From contig JBHGBF010000013.1 of the NCBI GenBank assembly GCA_041946865.1, positions 1 to 42,883 of the forward strand: DNA of 42,883 nucleotides. Direction: 5' to 3'. The notes under the pieces are model-generated. The model searched no databases. It was not told the origin of the DNA and worked only from the letters and a program-made list of their open reading frames with translations. The stretch is from RPQK01 sp041946865. GTDB lineage: Bacteria; Acidobacteriota; UBA6911; RPQK01. The position numbers and the translations under genes are program-made. Position 1 is the first letter of the stretch. Every line of letters begins with the position of its first letter. This document shows positions 8,510 to 16,065 of the stretch, one piece after another.

Positions 8510-8580
8510 TTTAGGAGTTTCGGAGTGCGGCGACAAGTCGCCGCACTCCGAAACTCCTAAAACAAGTCACCGCACTCCGA
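8510..8580. repeat. A-family palindrome with 25-bp perfect arms
   Basis: Arms 8510-8534 and 8537-8561 are perfectly complementary around an AA centre and define the full A-family unit (TTTAGGAGTTTCGGAGTGCG onwards). A partial copy follows to 8580, and a degenerate B-family half-unit (CTTCGAACCCACCC) lies at about 8589-8625. It fills the gap between the sulfatase start and the end of the second DUF3604 gene. Confidence 0.93.
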
Positions 8581-8633
8581 AATCCAAAAGCGCCGGCCGG
8601 CTTCGAACCCACCCTTCTACGAAAGCTCCCCCC

Positions 8634-10250
8634 TCACGCTTCAACCCAGATTGGACTTGACCACACCATCTGTCCGTCGCTGCGCGAGAGCCGGACGTAG
8701 TAGCAGTCAGAAGGCCCGGTCGGAGTGAACTGCGGCTGCCAGGCAATTCCCCGTGAATCCAGAACCTCGCTCAGGCATTCCTCCCCGTTTCTGACCAGGT
8801 CGACACGCGAGAACGGGATCTCGCTCCAGGCTCGTACTTCGGCGCGCAGACTCCCGCCTCCCTTAAAAACGGATCCCATCTTATGCCCCTCGATGCTGAA
8901 CTGCACTACGATGCGCGCCCCCGTCGTGCCGTACACACTCCGGTTCCAAAGTGCGTCGAAAACCGCTTCGCGGGACAATTCCTTGGCCCAGATGCCCACC
9001 AGGCCGCCGGGGTGTGAAAACTTGTAGGCCGGCGGCTCAACCTGGTAGCTATGCAGATCGTCCCCCATCCTTCCGTCGTGAATGTCGCCGGACGCGATGA
9101 TTCCGTACCGGCGTCCCCGCCTGAGGGCGTCGACAACAAAGGATCCAGCCTTTTCGCCACCCAGAGCTTTCCTGATTGGTCTTGGATTGCCTGCTGCGCT
9201 CGAACGCTCGCTGTTACCCCAGCAGGAGTAGATCTCCACCAGTCGCTCGACGTCCGGGTCATGCTCTAGCGACCAATCGACGCCCATGGCTGCGGCAGCG
9301 GGGTGATGAGGCACCACCAAAGCGCTGTGCTTACGTGCAAACTCGAACAGTTTGGGCAGTTTCCCCCAGACCGGATCTGTAGCGCGGATAAAAGGCGCCG
9401 AAGCACCGCGATGGTAGATGTTTCGGTGCCCAAGCTGAAAATTGGTCCATTCCTGGGCAATCAGGGTGACAAAACGCCCCGGCTGATTAAAGTCGTTGGT
9501 CACGCCTGTAAAGTATTCCCACTGGCGATCGGTCAGGTAGAACTCAGTGTGATCAGTCAGCGCGCACACATCCAGAAAAGCTTCATCGCGGGCAAAGAAA
9601 TAAACTTCCTCGGGGCTTCGAAGCCCATCGGTAAAAATCGTATGTCCGTGAATGTCTCCCCAAAAGAGCTTCTCTTCAGCCTTTTCTTCGCGCACGCAGA
9701 TGGGGTTAGTCTGTCTCGTGATGCCACTTGCCGGGTCTGTAAAGGTGATGAAGTGAACGCCTGGTGTGTCAAACCGGCACTGACCTACCCTCTTGATGGG
9801 CCTCGGGTCATGAGGATATGGACCTCCTCCTTCGCCAAAGGATACTTCGGGCGGGCCCGCGTAGCCGGGATCTCCCGAAATCCTCAGCGTCCCTTGCCAC
9901 TTAGGCGGAACATTATCCATATAGGCGAGTCCTCGAGGAGAGACATTGGTGGAACTGGAGACGGTTGGATAATGCCTGGTAAAGCAGTTGCGTTTTGCCT
10001 CGAAGGGTTCGGTCAGCACCTTGACCCCGACCGAGAACTCCTCGCTCACCGTCACTATGCTCGGCGCTACCAGGAGCAGGCCGGTCGGGTTTCTGGGCGA
10101 CTCCTGGCGGCGCACGGGCCGGGGCCTTGCCGCTTTCGATCCTGGGTTTTCCTCCCTGGAATTTTGCGCGGCGTTCACATTGGTCCCTTGCGCTGCAACA
10201 GCAGCGAGGCCGCTCAGCTCTAGAAATCTTCGCCTTTTTATTTGACTCAT
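8634..10250 (-). CDS. Second Tat-exported DUF3604 / CehA-McbA-like metallohydrolase
   Basis: This 538-residue paralogue of the 4795-6459 protein starts at ATG 10248-10250, with GGAG 5-6 nt upstream. A GTG directly before it is a less likely start. A twin-arginine signal is present (KRRRFLELSGLAAVAA). Unlike its paralogue it has an extra ~150-residue beta-rich N-terminal region before the metal site WGDIHGHTIFTDG (near residue 200). LTDHTEF, VPHHPAAAAMG and ASGDIHDG follow as further metal ligands. The C-terminus (SDCYYVRLSRSDGQMVWSSPIWV) matches the paralogue's end. It probably hydrolyses an ester, amide or phosphoester in the periplasm or at the cell surface; the substrate is unknown. It is only 30 nt downstream of the DUF2961 gene, so the two are almost certainly cotranscribed. 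Confidence 0.85.
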   Translation of the reverse strand: MSQIKRRRFLELSGLAAVAAQGTNVNAAQNSREENPGSKAARPRPVRRQESPRNPTGLLLVAPSIVTVSEEFSVGVKVLTEPFEAKRNCFTRHYPTVSSSTNVSPRGLAYMDNVPPKWQGTLRISGDPGYAGPPEVSFGEGGGPYPHDPRPIKRVGQCRFDTPGVHFITFTDPASGITRQTNPICVREEKAEEKLFWGDIHGHTIFTDGLRSPEEVYFFARDEAFLDVCALTDHTEFYLTDRQWEYFTGVTNDFNQPGRFVTLIAQEWTNFQLGHRNIYHRGASAPFIRATDPVWGKLPKLFEFARKHSALVVPHHPAAAAMGVDWSLEHDPDVERLVEIYSCWGNSERSSAAGNPRPIRKALGGEKAGSFVVDALRRGRRYGIIASGDIHDGRMGDDLHSYQVEPPAYKFSHPGGLVGIWAKELSREAVFDALWNRSVYGTTGARIVVQFSIEGHKMGSVFKGGGSLRAEVRAWSEIPFSRVDLVRNGEECLSEVLDSRGIAWQPQFTPTGPSDCYYVRLSRSDGQMVWSSPIWVEA

Positions 10251-10280
10251 CACTTCTCCGTTATAACTGAGGTCGGAAGG

Positions 10281-11558
10281 TCAAGGTTGGGTGTTGGTTT
10301 CGGCGGCGGGCGCCTGCTCCTCCATCCACTTGGGTATGTTCGTGTACTCGGTCCGATGGAGACGTTCGCTTAACGGAGGCAGAGGCGGCAATTTCTGGTT
10401 GACGCCTTTCTGGTACCAGAACGCCACACTGGAGTAATCGTTAGCCTTGTTGTTGCCGTGTCCGTGCTCCAGAGTCACTCGGATTGATTTTCTGAATCGG
10501 ATGGCATCGCTGACATAGAAACGATACATGCCGTTCGTACCCAGCCAGTTCTCCCCGTTCCAGTTCTCGACGCAGTGAAAGCCCGTGTAAGGCCCGGAAA
10601 ACTCGACCGCCGGGCAGGCGCCTCCGCCAAAAATCTCTTCCGATCCGGTCCCGTGAATGGAGGGGGGGAAGCTCTCGCCGTCGATGAAGACCATGTCGTC
10701 ACCTTCGCCCCACCAGGTCCAGGGGTCTCCCTTCAGGTTGACGACGGTGAGGAAGTACCCGACGAACTGCCCGTCTCCTTCAACGTCCAGGATCGAGTAG
10801 TTCTCCTTTCCGGTCAGGTTCTCGATTTTCCACCGGTGGGTCATGTTGTTCTTGTCGGGGCCCTTAGGGAAGGGAACTCCGGTGGTCAAGTTCTCGCGCC
10901 GCCAGAGGGCGTGAAGCCTTCCTGCTTGAGGCGGAATCGCGGTGGGACTGTCAAAAAGCTGGTAGTCGATGTGATACCAGATCCTCATTTGAGCGGGACC
11001 CTGGTTTTCCACCTCGATCCGCGCTCCTTCAGCAAAAGGCATGGGCAAATAGCAGTTGAATCCCCAGCTGTCTGGCTCTGCCTTGGATCCCGGATTGGTA
11101 ACGAAGGCCAGAGATTCGATCGGCCGCAGCAGTCCGTTGCTGACGCCGAACAGGTCTCCAAGGGGAACCTCGATCGCCGGTTTGGCGGAGCCGTCCCAAA
11201 AAGCTCGAAAAACCAGTCCCCGGAACAGGTTTTCCCTCCGCTTCTCGTCCTTATCGATGTAGGTCCAGTAGACATGTTTGATGATTCCTGCGCCTTTTTC
11301 CTCCAGGAGAACATGAGTCCCGCCGGGAGCGATGTTTACGTGATCCTTGTTCTGACCGAAACGGTTCCAGCTCGACGCTCGCTTGCTGGTGTAATCACCG
11401 AGCAAAACCATTTCGGCAAGCGGTCCCAGGGATTCGGCCATTCCGGGGCGCAGTCCTGCTGTCGATCCCGCCTGGAGCGAGTAGTGCAGGGTGAGCAATG
11501 CCAGTAGCATAAAGCCAGTCTCTCTGACTGGCACTCTCGAGCGTGTTCCTGTTCTCAT
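10281..11558 (-). CDS. DUF2961 protein, GH172-like glycoside hydrolase
   Basis: This 425-residue exported protein (hydrophobic ETGFMLLALLTLHYSLQAGS near the N-terminus) is a single DUF2961 domain. Characterised members form glycoside hydrolase family GH172 and act on fructofuranosides and arabinofuranosides. The family core WWGEGDDMVFIDGE, then PSIHGTGSEEIFGGG, is clear. It provides two acidic residues about 22 positions apart (GEGDD Glu and the GSEE Glu), close to the spacing I recall for the two catalytic glutamates of GH172. The gene follows the metallo-beta-lactamase-fold gene by 35 nt and precedes the DUF3604 gene by 30 nt. A second, larger DUF2961 protein is encoded at 32374-34815. A furanoside specificity is inferred from the family, not shown by this sequence. 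Confidence 0.88.
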   Translation of the reverse strand: MRTGTRSRVPVRETGFMLLALLTLHYSLQAGSTAGLRPGMAESLGPLAEMVLLGDYTSKRASSWNRFGQNKDHVNIAPGGTHVLLEEKGAGIIKHVYWTYIDKDEKRRENLFRGLVFRAFWDGSAKPAIEVPLGDLFGVSNGLLRPIESLAFVTNPGSKAEPDSWGFNCYLPMPFAEGARIEVENQGPAQMRIWYHIDYQLFDSPTAIPPQAGRLHALWRRENLTTGVPFPKGPDKNNMTHRWKIENLTGKENYSILDVEGDGQFVGYFLTVVNLKGDPWTWWGEGDDMVFIDGESFPPSIHGTGSEEIFGGGACPAVEFSGPYTGFHCVENWNGENWLGTNGMYRFYVSDAIRFRKSIRVTLEHGHGNNKANDYSSVAFWYQKGVNQKLPPLPPLSERLHRTEYTNIPKWMEEQAPAAETNTQP

Positions 11559-11593
11559 TTCTAGTTCTCCTCTTTCCCCGTTGGTAGTTCCAG

Positions 11594-13582
11594 TCAGAAA
11601 ATCCCGGGTCTCACCTCCACGACCGCTTCCGCTATCTGCCCGAGGTGCTTGCCATTGACTGTCAGATCGGCTGCAATGGCGGTTCTCACCATCGAGGCCG
11701 GATAGTCGGAGGGAACACTAATAGCGAGCCGACCCGACGCGGTTGTTCCCGGCGCTGCGTCGAAACTGACGACGGCCGGTTGGCTGTTCCAGCCTTCAGG
11801 CAGGGTCAGGACCGCCTGCACCTTAAGCGGCTGTGAGCCGTGGTTTCTCACCCGCACTTCCGCCGGCTTGGTCTCACCCGGCAGAATTACCATTTGACAG
11901 GGGTAAATGTGCACCCAGGAGGGATCCAAGCCGAAGTCGGTGTCCGGATTGGCAATCAAGCTTCGAAAGTGGTGCTGCTGCTCCTTAAGTCGCTTCTCCA
12001 TCTTCTCGACAGCCTTCTTGCTCAGCTTGAAGGGCGCACCGTGTCCGGGCGCTATCAACTCCGGTTCAAAATCCATGATGGTTCGTAACGAACGCAAGTG
12101 GTCCTCGCTGCACACGTCGTTCCGGAAGATGAGGTTGTGACGCAAGGCCTCGGTCGGGTTTTTAGGATTCTGGGCGAAGAAGTTATCCCCGGTAAAGGCG
12201 ACGCGGGTCCCGTCTATAGTCGCGAACAGAGCCATCTGGAAATTCGTGTGGCCGGGGGAATGAACTATCTTGAATTCGAATTCCTCCCAGCGGAAAGTCT
12301 GCCCATTCTCAAACGATCGATCGACTATAATCGGTTCCGGCAAAATGCACCCGAGATTCCGCCCGCGCGGGTTCTCTAAAACGTCGACCATGTTCTGGCA
12401 GCACCAGATCTTGGTGCCATAGTGCCGAACCAGGTGCGGGAAGCCGTTCAAATGATCGTCGTGCATGTGACTTGGCATGGCGACGTCGACTTGCTTCAAT
12501 CCGTGCCGTGCCTTGAGCGTGGCGATGCTGTGCTCCACAAAACGCAGCCGGTCGAAGGTGCCGGTCGTCGCCATGAAGACCCTGATGAAGCTACCGCTTG
12601 CCGCGCCATAGTCGACAAACAAGCCCTTCCCACTGTCGCTGATGATCGCGTAAAAGGAGGATGCCGTTTGACTGTGAGCGATCAAGTGCGGGCTGACTGC
12701 GACCGGACTGTTGCGGCTGGTAAGGCCTGAGCCCGGCCAGAATTGATACCATGCTTCGAGCTTGGTCTTCAGGTCCTCTATGCCGGGCAACGGGTCTTGA
12801 AGCGGTGAGCCATGTGAGGGACAGAGCAAAGCCGGCTTGGCTTCCGCCAGACTCTGCAGGCTCGAAACCAACAGATCTACTCCTTCCATACCGCCGTAGA
12901 AGTATTGCAGATCATAGAGATTCTGAACCTTGCCGGATGAGTGCATGACATCCCCGCTGAAGGCCACCTTCTTTCCATCGATGGTTGTAATCAGCGAGAT
13001 TGAACCGGCGGTGTGCCCGGGCGTTGGCAGGACGAAAAACTCGTATGGTCCCCAGCGGAAGGTGTCGTAATCGCGTAGTGTCCCTCCGACCGGCACATTC
13101 TTAGTCAGGGCAAAAAAATCGTTGCGCACGGCATAGAGGTGGTAAATCTGCCGGTTTCTCCAGAAGTTCTCGGCATCTTCGAAAAGATGGCGCTCGTGGG
13201 CGGGGACAAATACCGGAATGCGCTGTTCCACGGCCCGGTGGTCTCCTTGCGCCTGGTCACGATGAAAGTGGGTATGAAGAATCCGCTCTATTCTTGATAT
13301 TCCGAGGTCTCGCTGGGCTTCCAGTACCCGACCCGCCCCAAAGTCGATGGTCAGTGCCCGGTTACCGTCTTTGATAAGGTAGACGTTGCAGGTATCCTCC
13401 AGCAGGAACAGATTCTCGCTAAGTCGAGTGAGCTTGCCGCTTTCGGGAGCGGCCATCTCGATGGGTGCGGCGGTCGAAGCCCCGATGGTTTCGGCTGCCA
13501 ACACCGCCGCGCCGGCGGTTTTGATAAAACTCCGTCGCGATACCTCATTTTTCCGCTCGCCGGAATCTGGATGACTCCCCAT
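11594..13582 (-). CDS. Tat-exported protein with two metallo-beta-lactamase-fold domains and an Ig-like tail
   Basis: The 662-residue product starts at ATG 13580-13582 with AGGAGG 8 nt upstream; a longer frame extends upstream without support. A twin-arginine signal is seen (SRRSFIKTAGAAVLAAE, residues 16-32). Domain 1 (about 50-285) has HTHFHRDQ (His105, His107, Asp109), where the last His of the canonical HxHxDH is Gln110, plus PTPGHTAG. Domain 2 (about 300-555) has an intact HMHDDH (His372, His374, Asp376, His377) and HSPGHT, then APGHG. The last ~100 residues look like a NEW3-type beta-sandwich. Domain 2 is likely the Zn/Fe hydrolase and domain 1 may be impaired or single-metal. It is the first gene of the minus-strand hydrolase block. 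Its substrate is unknown; lactone, ester and sulfate-ester hydrolysis all occur in this fold. Confidence 0.85.
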   Translation of the reverse strand: MGSHPDSGERKNEVSRRSFIKTAGAAVLAAETIGASTAAPIEMAAPESGKLTRLSENLFLLEDTCNVYLIKDGNRALTIDFGAGRVLEAQRDLGISRIERILHTHFHRDQAQGDHRAVEQRIPVFVPAHERHLFEDAENFWRNRQIYHLYAVRNDFFALTKNVPVGGTLRDYDTFRWGPYEFFVLPTPGHTAGSISLITTIDGKKVAFSGDVMHSSGKVQNLYDLQYFYGGMEGVDLLVSSLQSLAEAKPALLCPSHGSPLQDPLPGIEDLKTKLEAWYQFWPGSGLTSRNSPVAVSPHLIAHSQTASSFYAIISDSGKGLFVDYGAASGSFIRVFMATTGTFDRLRFVEHSIATLKARHGLKQVDVAMPSHMHDDHLNGFPHLVRHYGTKIWCCQNMVDVLENPRGRNLGCILPEPIIVDRSFENGQTFRWEEFEFKIVHSPGHTNFQMALFATIDGTRVAFTGDNFFAQNPKNPTEALRHNLIFRNDVCSEDHLRSLRTIMDFEPELIAPGHGAPFKLSKKAVEKMEKRLKEQQHHFRSLIANPDTDFGLDPSWVHIYPCQMVILPGETKPAEVRVRNHGSQPLKVQAVLTLPEGWNSQPAVVSFDAAPGTTASGRLAISVPSDYPASMVRTAIAADLTVNGKHLGQIAEAVVEVRPGIF

Positions 13583-13731
13583 TTGTAAGACCTCCTGGCC
13601 AATCATTTCGTATGCACAGCCGAGAAAACACGCAGGATCCCGTCGTCTGGGCTCAAGAGATTGATACCCCAAGAACGGGCGATATGTCGAGTTTCGGCGC
13701 AGGGCCAGCCGAGGCGAGCGCTGCCCGAATC

Positions 13732-13743
13732 TGCTAGCTATCA
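13732..13743. promoter_or_regulatory. Putative GntR-type operator TGCTAGCTATCA
   Basis: This near-palindrome lies between the divergent metallo-beta-lactamase-fold gene (start 13582) and S9 peptidase gene (start 14023). The identical 12-mer occurs at 19859-19870 and a one-base variant at 25420-25431, all in upstream regions. Variant TAGCTA palindromes precede both GntR genes. Its symmetry and location fit a FadR-type regulator site. Confidence 0.55.
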
Positions 13744-13814
13744 GTGGAGGCCGGCGGCCCTGCTTTCGCCGACGCGTCGCGCTGGCATATATTCTTTGAC
13801 TCCCGGAATAGTTT

Positions 13815-13848
13815 TTGGGGTCAGGCACCAATTATTTGGGGTCAGGCA
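13815..13848. repeat. Direct repeat TTGGGGTCAGGCA
   Basis: Two identical 13-mers lie at 13815-13827 and 13836-13848, 21 nt apart, with CCAATTAT between them. I recall similar GGGGTCAGGC motifs as dispersed short repeats in several bacterial genomes, sometimes next to REP-associated tyrosine transposases. No transposase is present here. Confidence 0.8.
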
Positions 13849-13850
13849 GT

Positions 13851-13992
13851 TTCGGAGTGCGGATTTTTGGATTTTCGGAGTGCGGCGACTTGTCGCCGCT
13901 TTGGGAGTTTTTATTTATGGGCGCTACCCAAAATCCAAAAATCCAAAGATCCTAAAGCGGCGACAAGTCGCCGCACTCCGAAACTCCAAAAC
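13851..13992. repeat. A-family palindrome pair in inverted orientation
   Basis: Two A-family units face each other: a left copy with GGAGTGCGGCGACTTGTCGC at about 13876, and a right copy with AAGCGGCGACAAGTCGCCGC at about 13956. Half-units (GTTTCGGAGTGCGGA) flank the left copy. The pair lies just upstream of the S9 peptidase ribosome-binding site and so probably within its leader. Together with the operator and the 13-mer direct repeat it accounts for most of the 440-nt divergent gap. Confidence 0.87.
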
Positions 13993-14022
13993 CCCAAACT
14001 TAACCTACTCGGAGGCAAAGGA

Positions 14023-16065
14023 ATGCTAGATAGGTATTCGAGATTTTTCGGCCGAAGAGCCGCCATGGCGGTCGTCCTTGTCATCCTGACGCCTTTGCTT
14101 GCGAGCGCGGCCGAAAAACCCTCGCCGGCGGATCTGCTCTCACCGCAAGGGGTGCTCCAGCTACGCAAGCTTGATAATCTCGAAGTGTCACCCGATGGCC
14201 GGCGGGTTGCCTTTGAGGTGCAAGAGCCACCTCAGGGGAAGGTGGTTCGCCAGAATATCTGGGTTCTCGACTTGGCAAGTCGAGAACTGAGAAGATTCAC
14301 CACCTCGCCCCATTTCGACAGCCAACCTCGCTGGTCTCCAGACGGGCGCCGCCTTGCTTTTCTGTCAACGCGATCAGGCAAGCGACAGATCCACGTTATG
14401 CCGGTTGACGGGGGCGAGGCAGAGATGCTTACCGAGCAAGAGACGGGCGCGGGACCTTATGCCTGGTCTCCCGATGGCCGCAAGATAGCCTTTGTGGCCG
14501 CTGAGCCGATGACCGAAGAAGAAAAGAAGCGGAAGGCCGAAGGGGACGACGCTCACGTGGTTACGCGGAATTACTATCAGTGGGGCAAGAACGATCAGTT
14601 TTGGGTGGTCGATGTTGCCACCCGGGAGACTCGCCAGCTCACACGCGGTGATTGGCGTTTCTCGAATGGCGATACCACCTCCACCTACTTCACATGGCAT
14701 CCAGCCGGAGATCGTTTGCTTGTATCGGCGACTGACGACGCCCGGATCGACGTCTTCACGAGCCGGCTTTCCTGGCTTCCGCTCGACGGCGGCAAGCTTC
14801 AGGAATTGGCTGCGCCGCGCGGGGCTTTCGGCCTGATGACCATCTCGCCTGATGGTCGGACCATCGCCTTCCTGGGTGCCCGGGATGATGGGCCGGAGCC
14901 TTCAGATTTGTACGTTGTTCCGATTGAGGGGGGCCTCCCACGCAATCTCACGGCTGCCTCGATCGATCGTCGCATCAAGTGCTATGAGTGGCACAAGGAC
15001 GGCAGCCTCATCGTTCTTGCCGAAACCGGGTTTGCTGGAACTCTTTACCGTTGCTCGCTTGATGGCACTGTTCAGAAGCTGAAAACCGAGTTGCCTCCCA
15101 GCACGCATTGGGGTAACAGAAAAACCTTCGCAGTGCACAACCAGGGACTTGTCCTCGTCGGCGAATCGTCGACACGCGCGCCTGAACTTTGGCTGTGTGC
15201 CGATGACGGCAGGGTGAACTGCGTGACCAACCTCAACGAGGCCTGGCAGAAGGCTTCGCTGATCCGCTTGGAGACCTTCACGTGCCCGAGCTTCGACGGG
15301 CTGCCGATCGAAGTCGGCCTGCTGAAACCGCGGTCGTTCGAGCCCGGCACTCCCGTGCCGTTGGTTGTCCTGGTCCACGGTGGGCCTACCGCCCACTGGG
15401 TAGACCGTATTGAACCCTGGGGGCAAATGCTGGCGGCCAAGGGGTTCGCCGTCGCTTATCCGAACATTCGAGGTTCAACCGGCTATGGCTTTGAGTTCAT
15501 GGCGAAAGTGCGGCGCGACCCCGGGGGCGGCGACTTCAAGGATGTGATGGCAGTAGTCGATCACCTGGTCGCCAAGGGCCTGGCCGACGCCGAACGCCTT
15601 GGTGTTGCCGGTTGGTCTTACGGAGGGTACATGAGCGCGTGGGCAGTGACCCAGACCAACCGGTTCAAGGCCTCCGTTTCCGGCGCTCCCATAACCAACT
15701 TGATAACCGAGTACTTGACCGAAGAAAGCTGGGTCAGTTATTACGACACGTGGACCTTCGGCACTCCTTACCAGGATTGGCAGTTGTTGACGGATCGCTC
15801 CCCGGTGGCTCAAGCCCATGCCGGTATGCGAACTCCCACGCTGATCCTCTGTGGCGAGAAGGATATCATCGATCCGCTCGGGGAGTGCTTTCAGTTTCAC
15901 AGGGCGCTGCGGCATTACCAGGTGGAGACTGACCTGGTCATCTATCCTCGTTCCGGCCACGGAATTTCAGAAGAAAAACTTCGCGTAGACATGAATCGGC
16001 GCGTGGTCGACTGGTTTGAGAAACATCTGGCAGCAGCCAAGAAGACAGAGGAGAAGGATCAGTGA
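14023..16065 (+). CDS. S9 family serine peptidase (dipeptidyl/acylaminoacyl peptidase-like), exported
   Basis: The 681-residue protein starts at ATG 14023, 7 nt after GGAGG, with a Sec-type signal (RRAAMAVVLVILTPLLASAA). Residues ~45-420 form a TolB/WD40-like beta-propeller, with repeated SPDGRRLAFLS-type blades. The C-terminal alpha/beta-hydrolase domain has the nucleophile motif GWSYGGY (Ser532), the acid in CGEKDIIDPLG and the His in RSGHGIS, so the triad is complete. Family members cleave dipeptides or blocked amino acids from short peptides, and some act as esterases. In this context it may process peptides or acylated products delivered with the main substrate. Its stop overlaps the GTG start of the GH116 gene, showing translational coupling. 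The operator at 13732-13743 lies about 280 nt upstream. Confidence 0.92.
   Translation: MLDRYSRFFGRRAAMAVVLVILTPLLASAAEKPSPADLLSPQGVLQLRKLDNLEVSPDGRRVAFEVQEPPQGKVVRQNIWVLDLASRELRRFTTSPHFDSQPRWSPDGRRLAFLSTRSGKRQIHVMPVDGGEAEMLTEQETGAGPYAWSPDGRKIAFVAAEPMTEEEKKRKAEGDDAHVVTRNYYQWGKNDQFWVVDVATRETRQLTRGDWRFSNGDTTSTYFTWHPAGDRLLVSATDDARIDVFTSRLSWLPLDGGKLQELAAPRGAFGLMTISPDGRTIAFLGARDDGPEPSDLYVVPIEGGLPRNLTAASIDRRIKCYEWHKDGSLIVLAETGFAGTLYRCSLDGTVQKLKTELPPSTHWGNRKTFAVHNQGLVLVGESSTRAPELWLCADDGRVNCVTNLNEAWQKASLIRLETFTCPSFDGLPIEVGLLKPRSFEPGTPVPLVVLVHGGPTAHWVDRIEPWGQMLAAKGFAVAYPNIRGSTGYGFEFMAKVRRDPGGGDFKDVMAVVDHLVAKGLADAERLGVAGWSYGGYMSAWAVTQTNRFKASVSGAPITNLITEYLTEESWVSYYDTWTFGTPYQDWQLLTDRSPVAQAHAGMRTPTLILCGEKDIIDPLGECFQFHRALRHYQVETDLVIYPRSGHGISEEKLRVDMNRRVVDWFEKHLAAAKKTEEKDQ

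Noticed and set aside
9044..9055. A TAGCTA hexamer that could be counted as another GntR site
   Set aside because: It lies within the DUF3604 coding sequence and lacks the TG and CA flanks of the intergenic sites.
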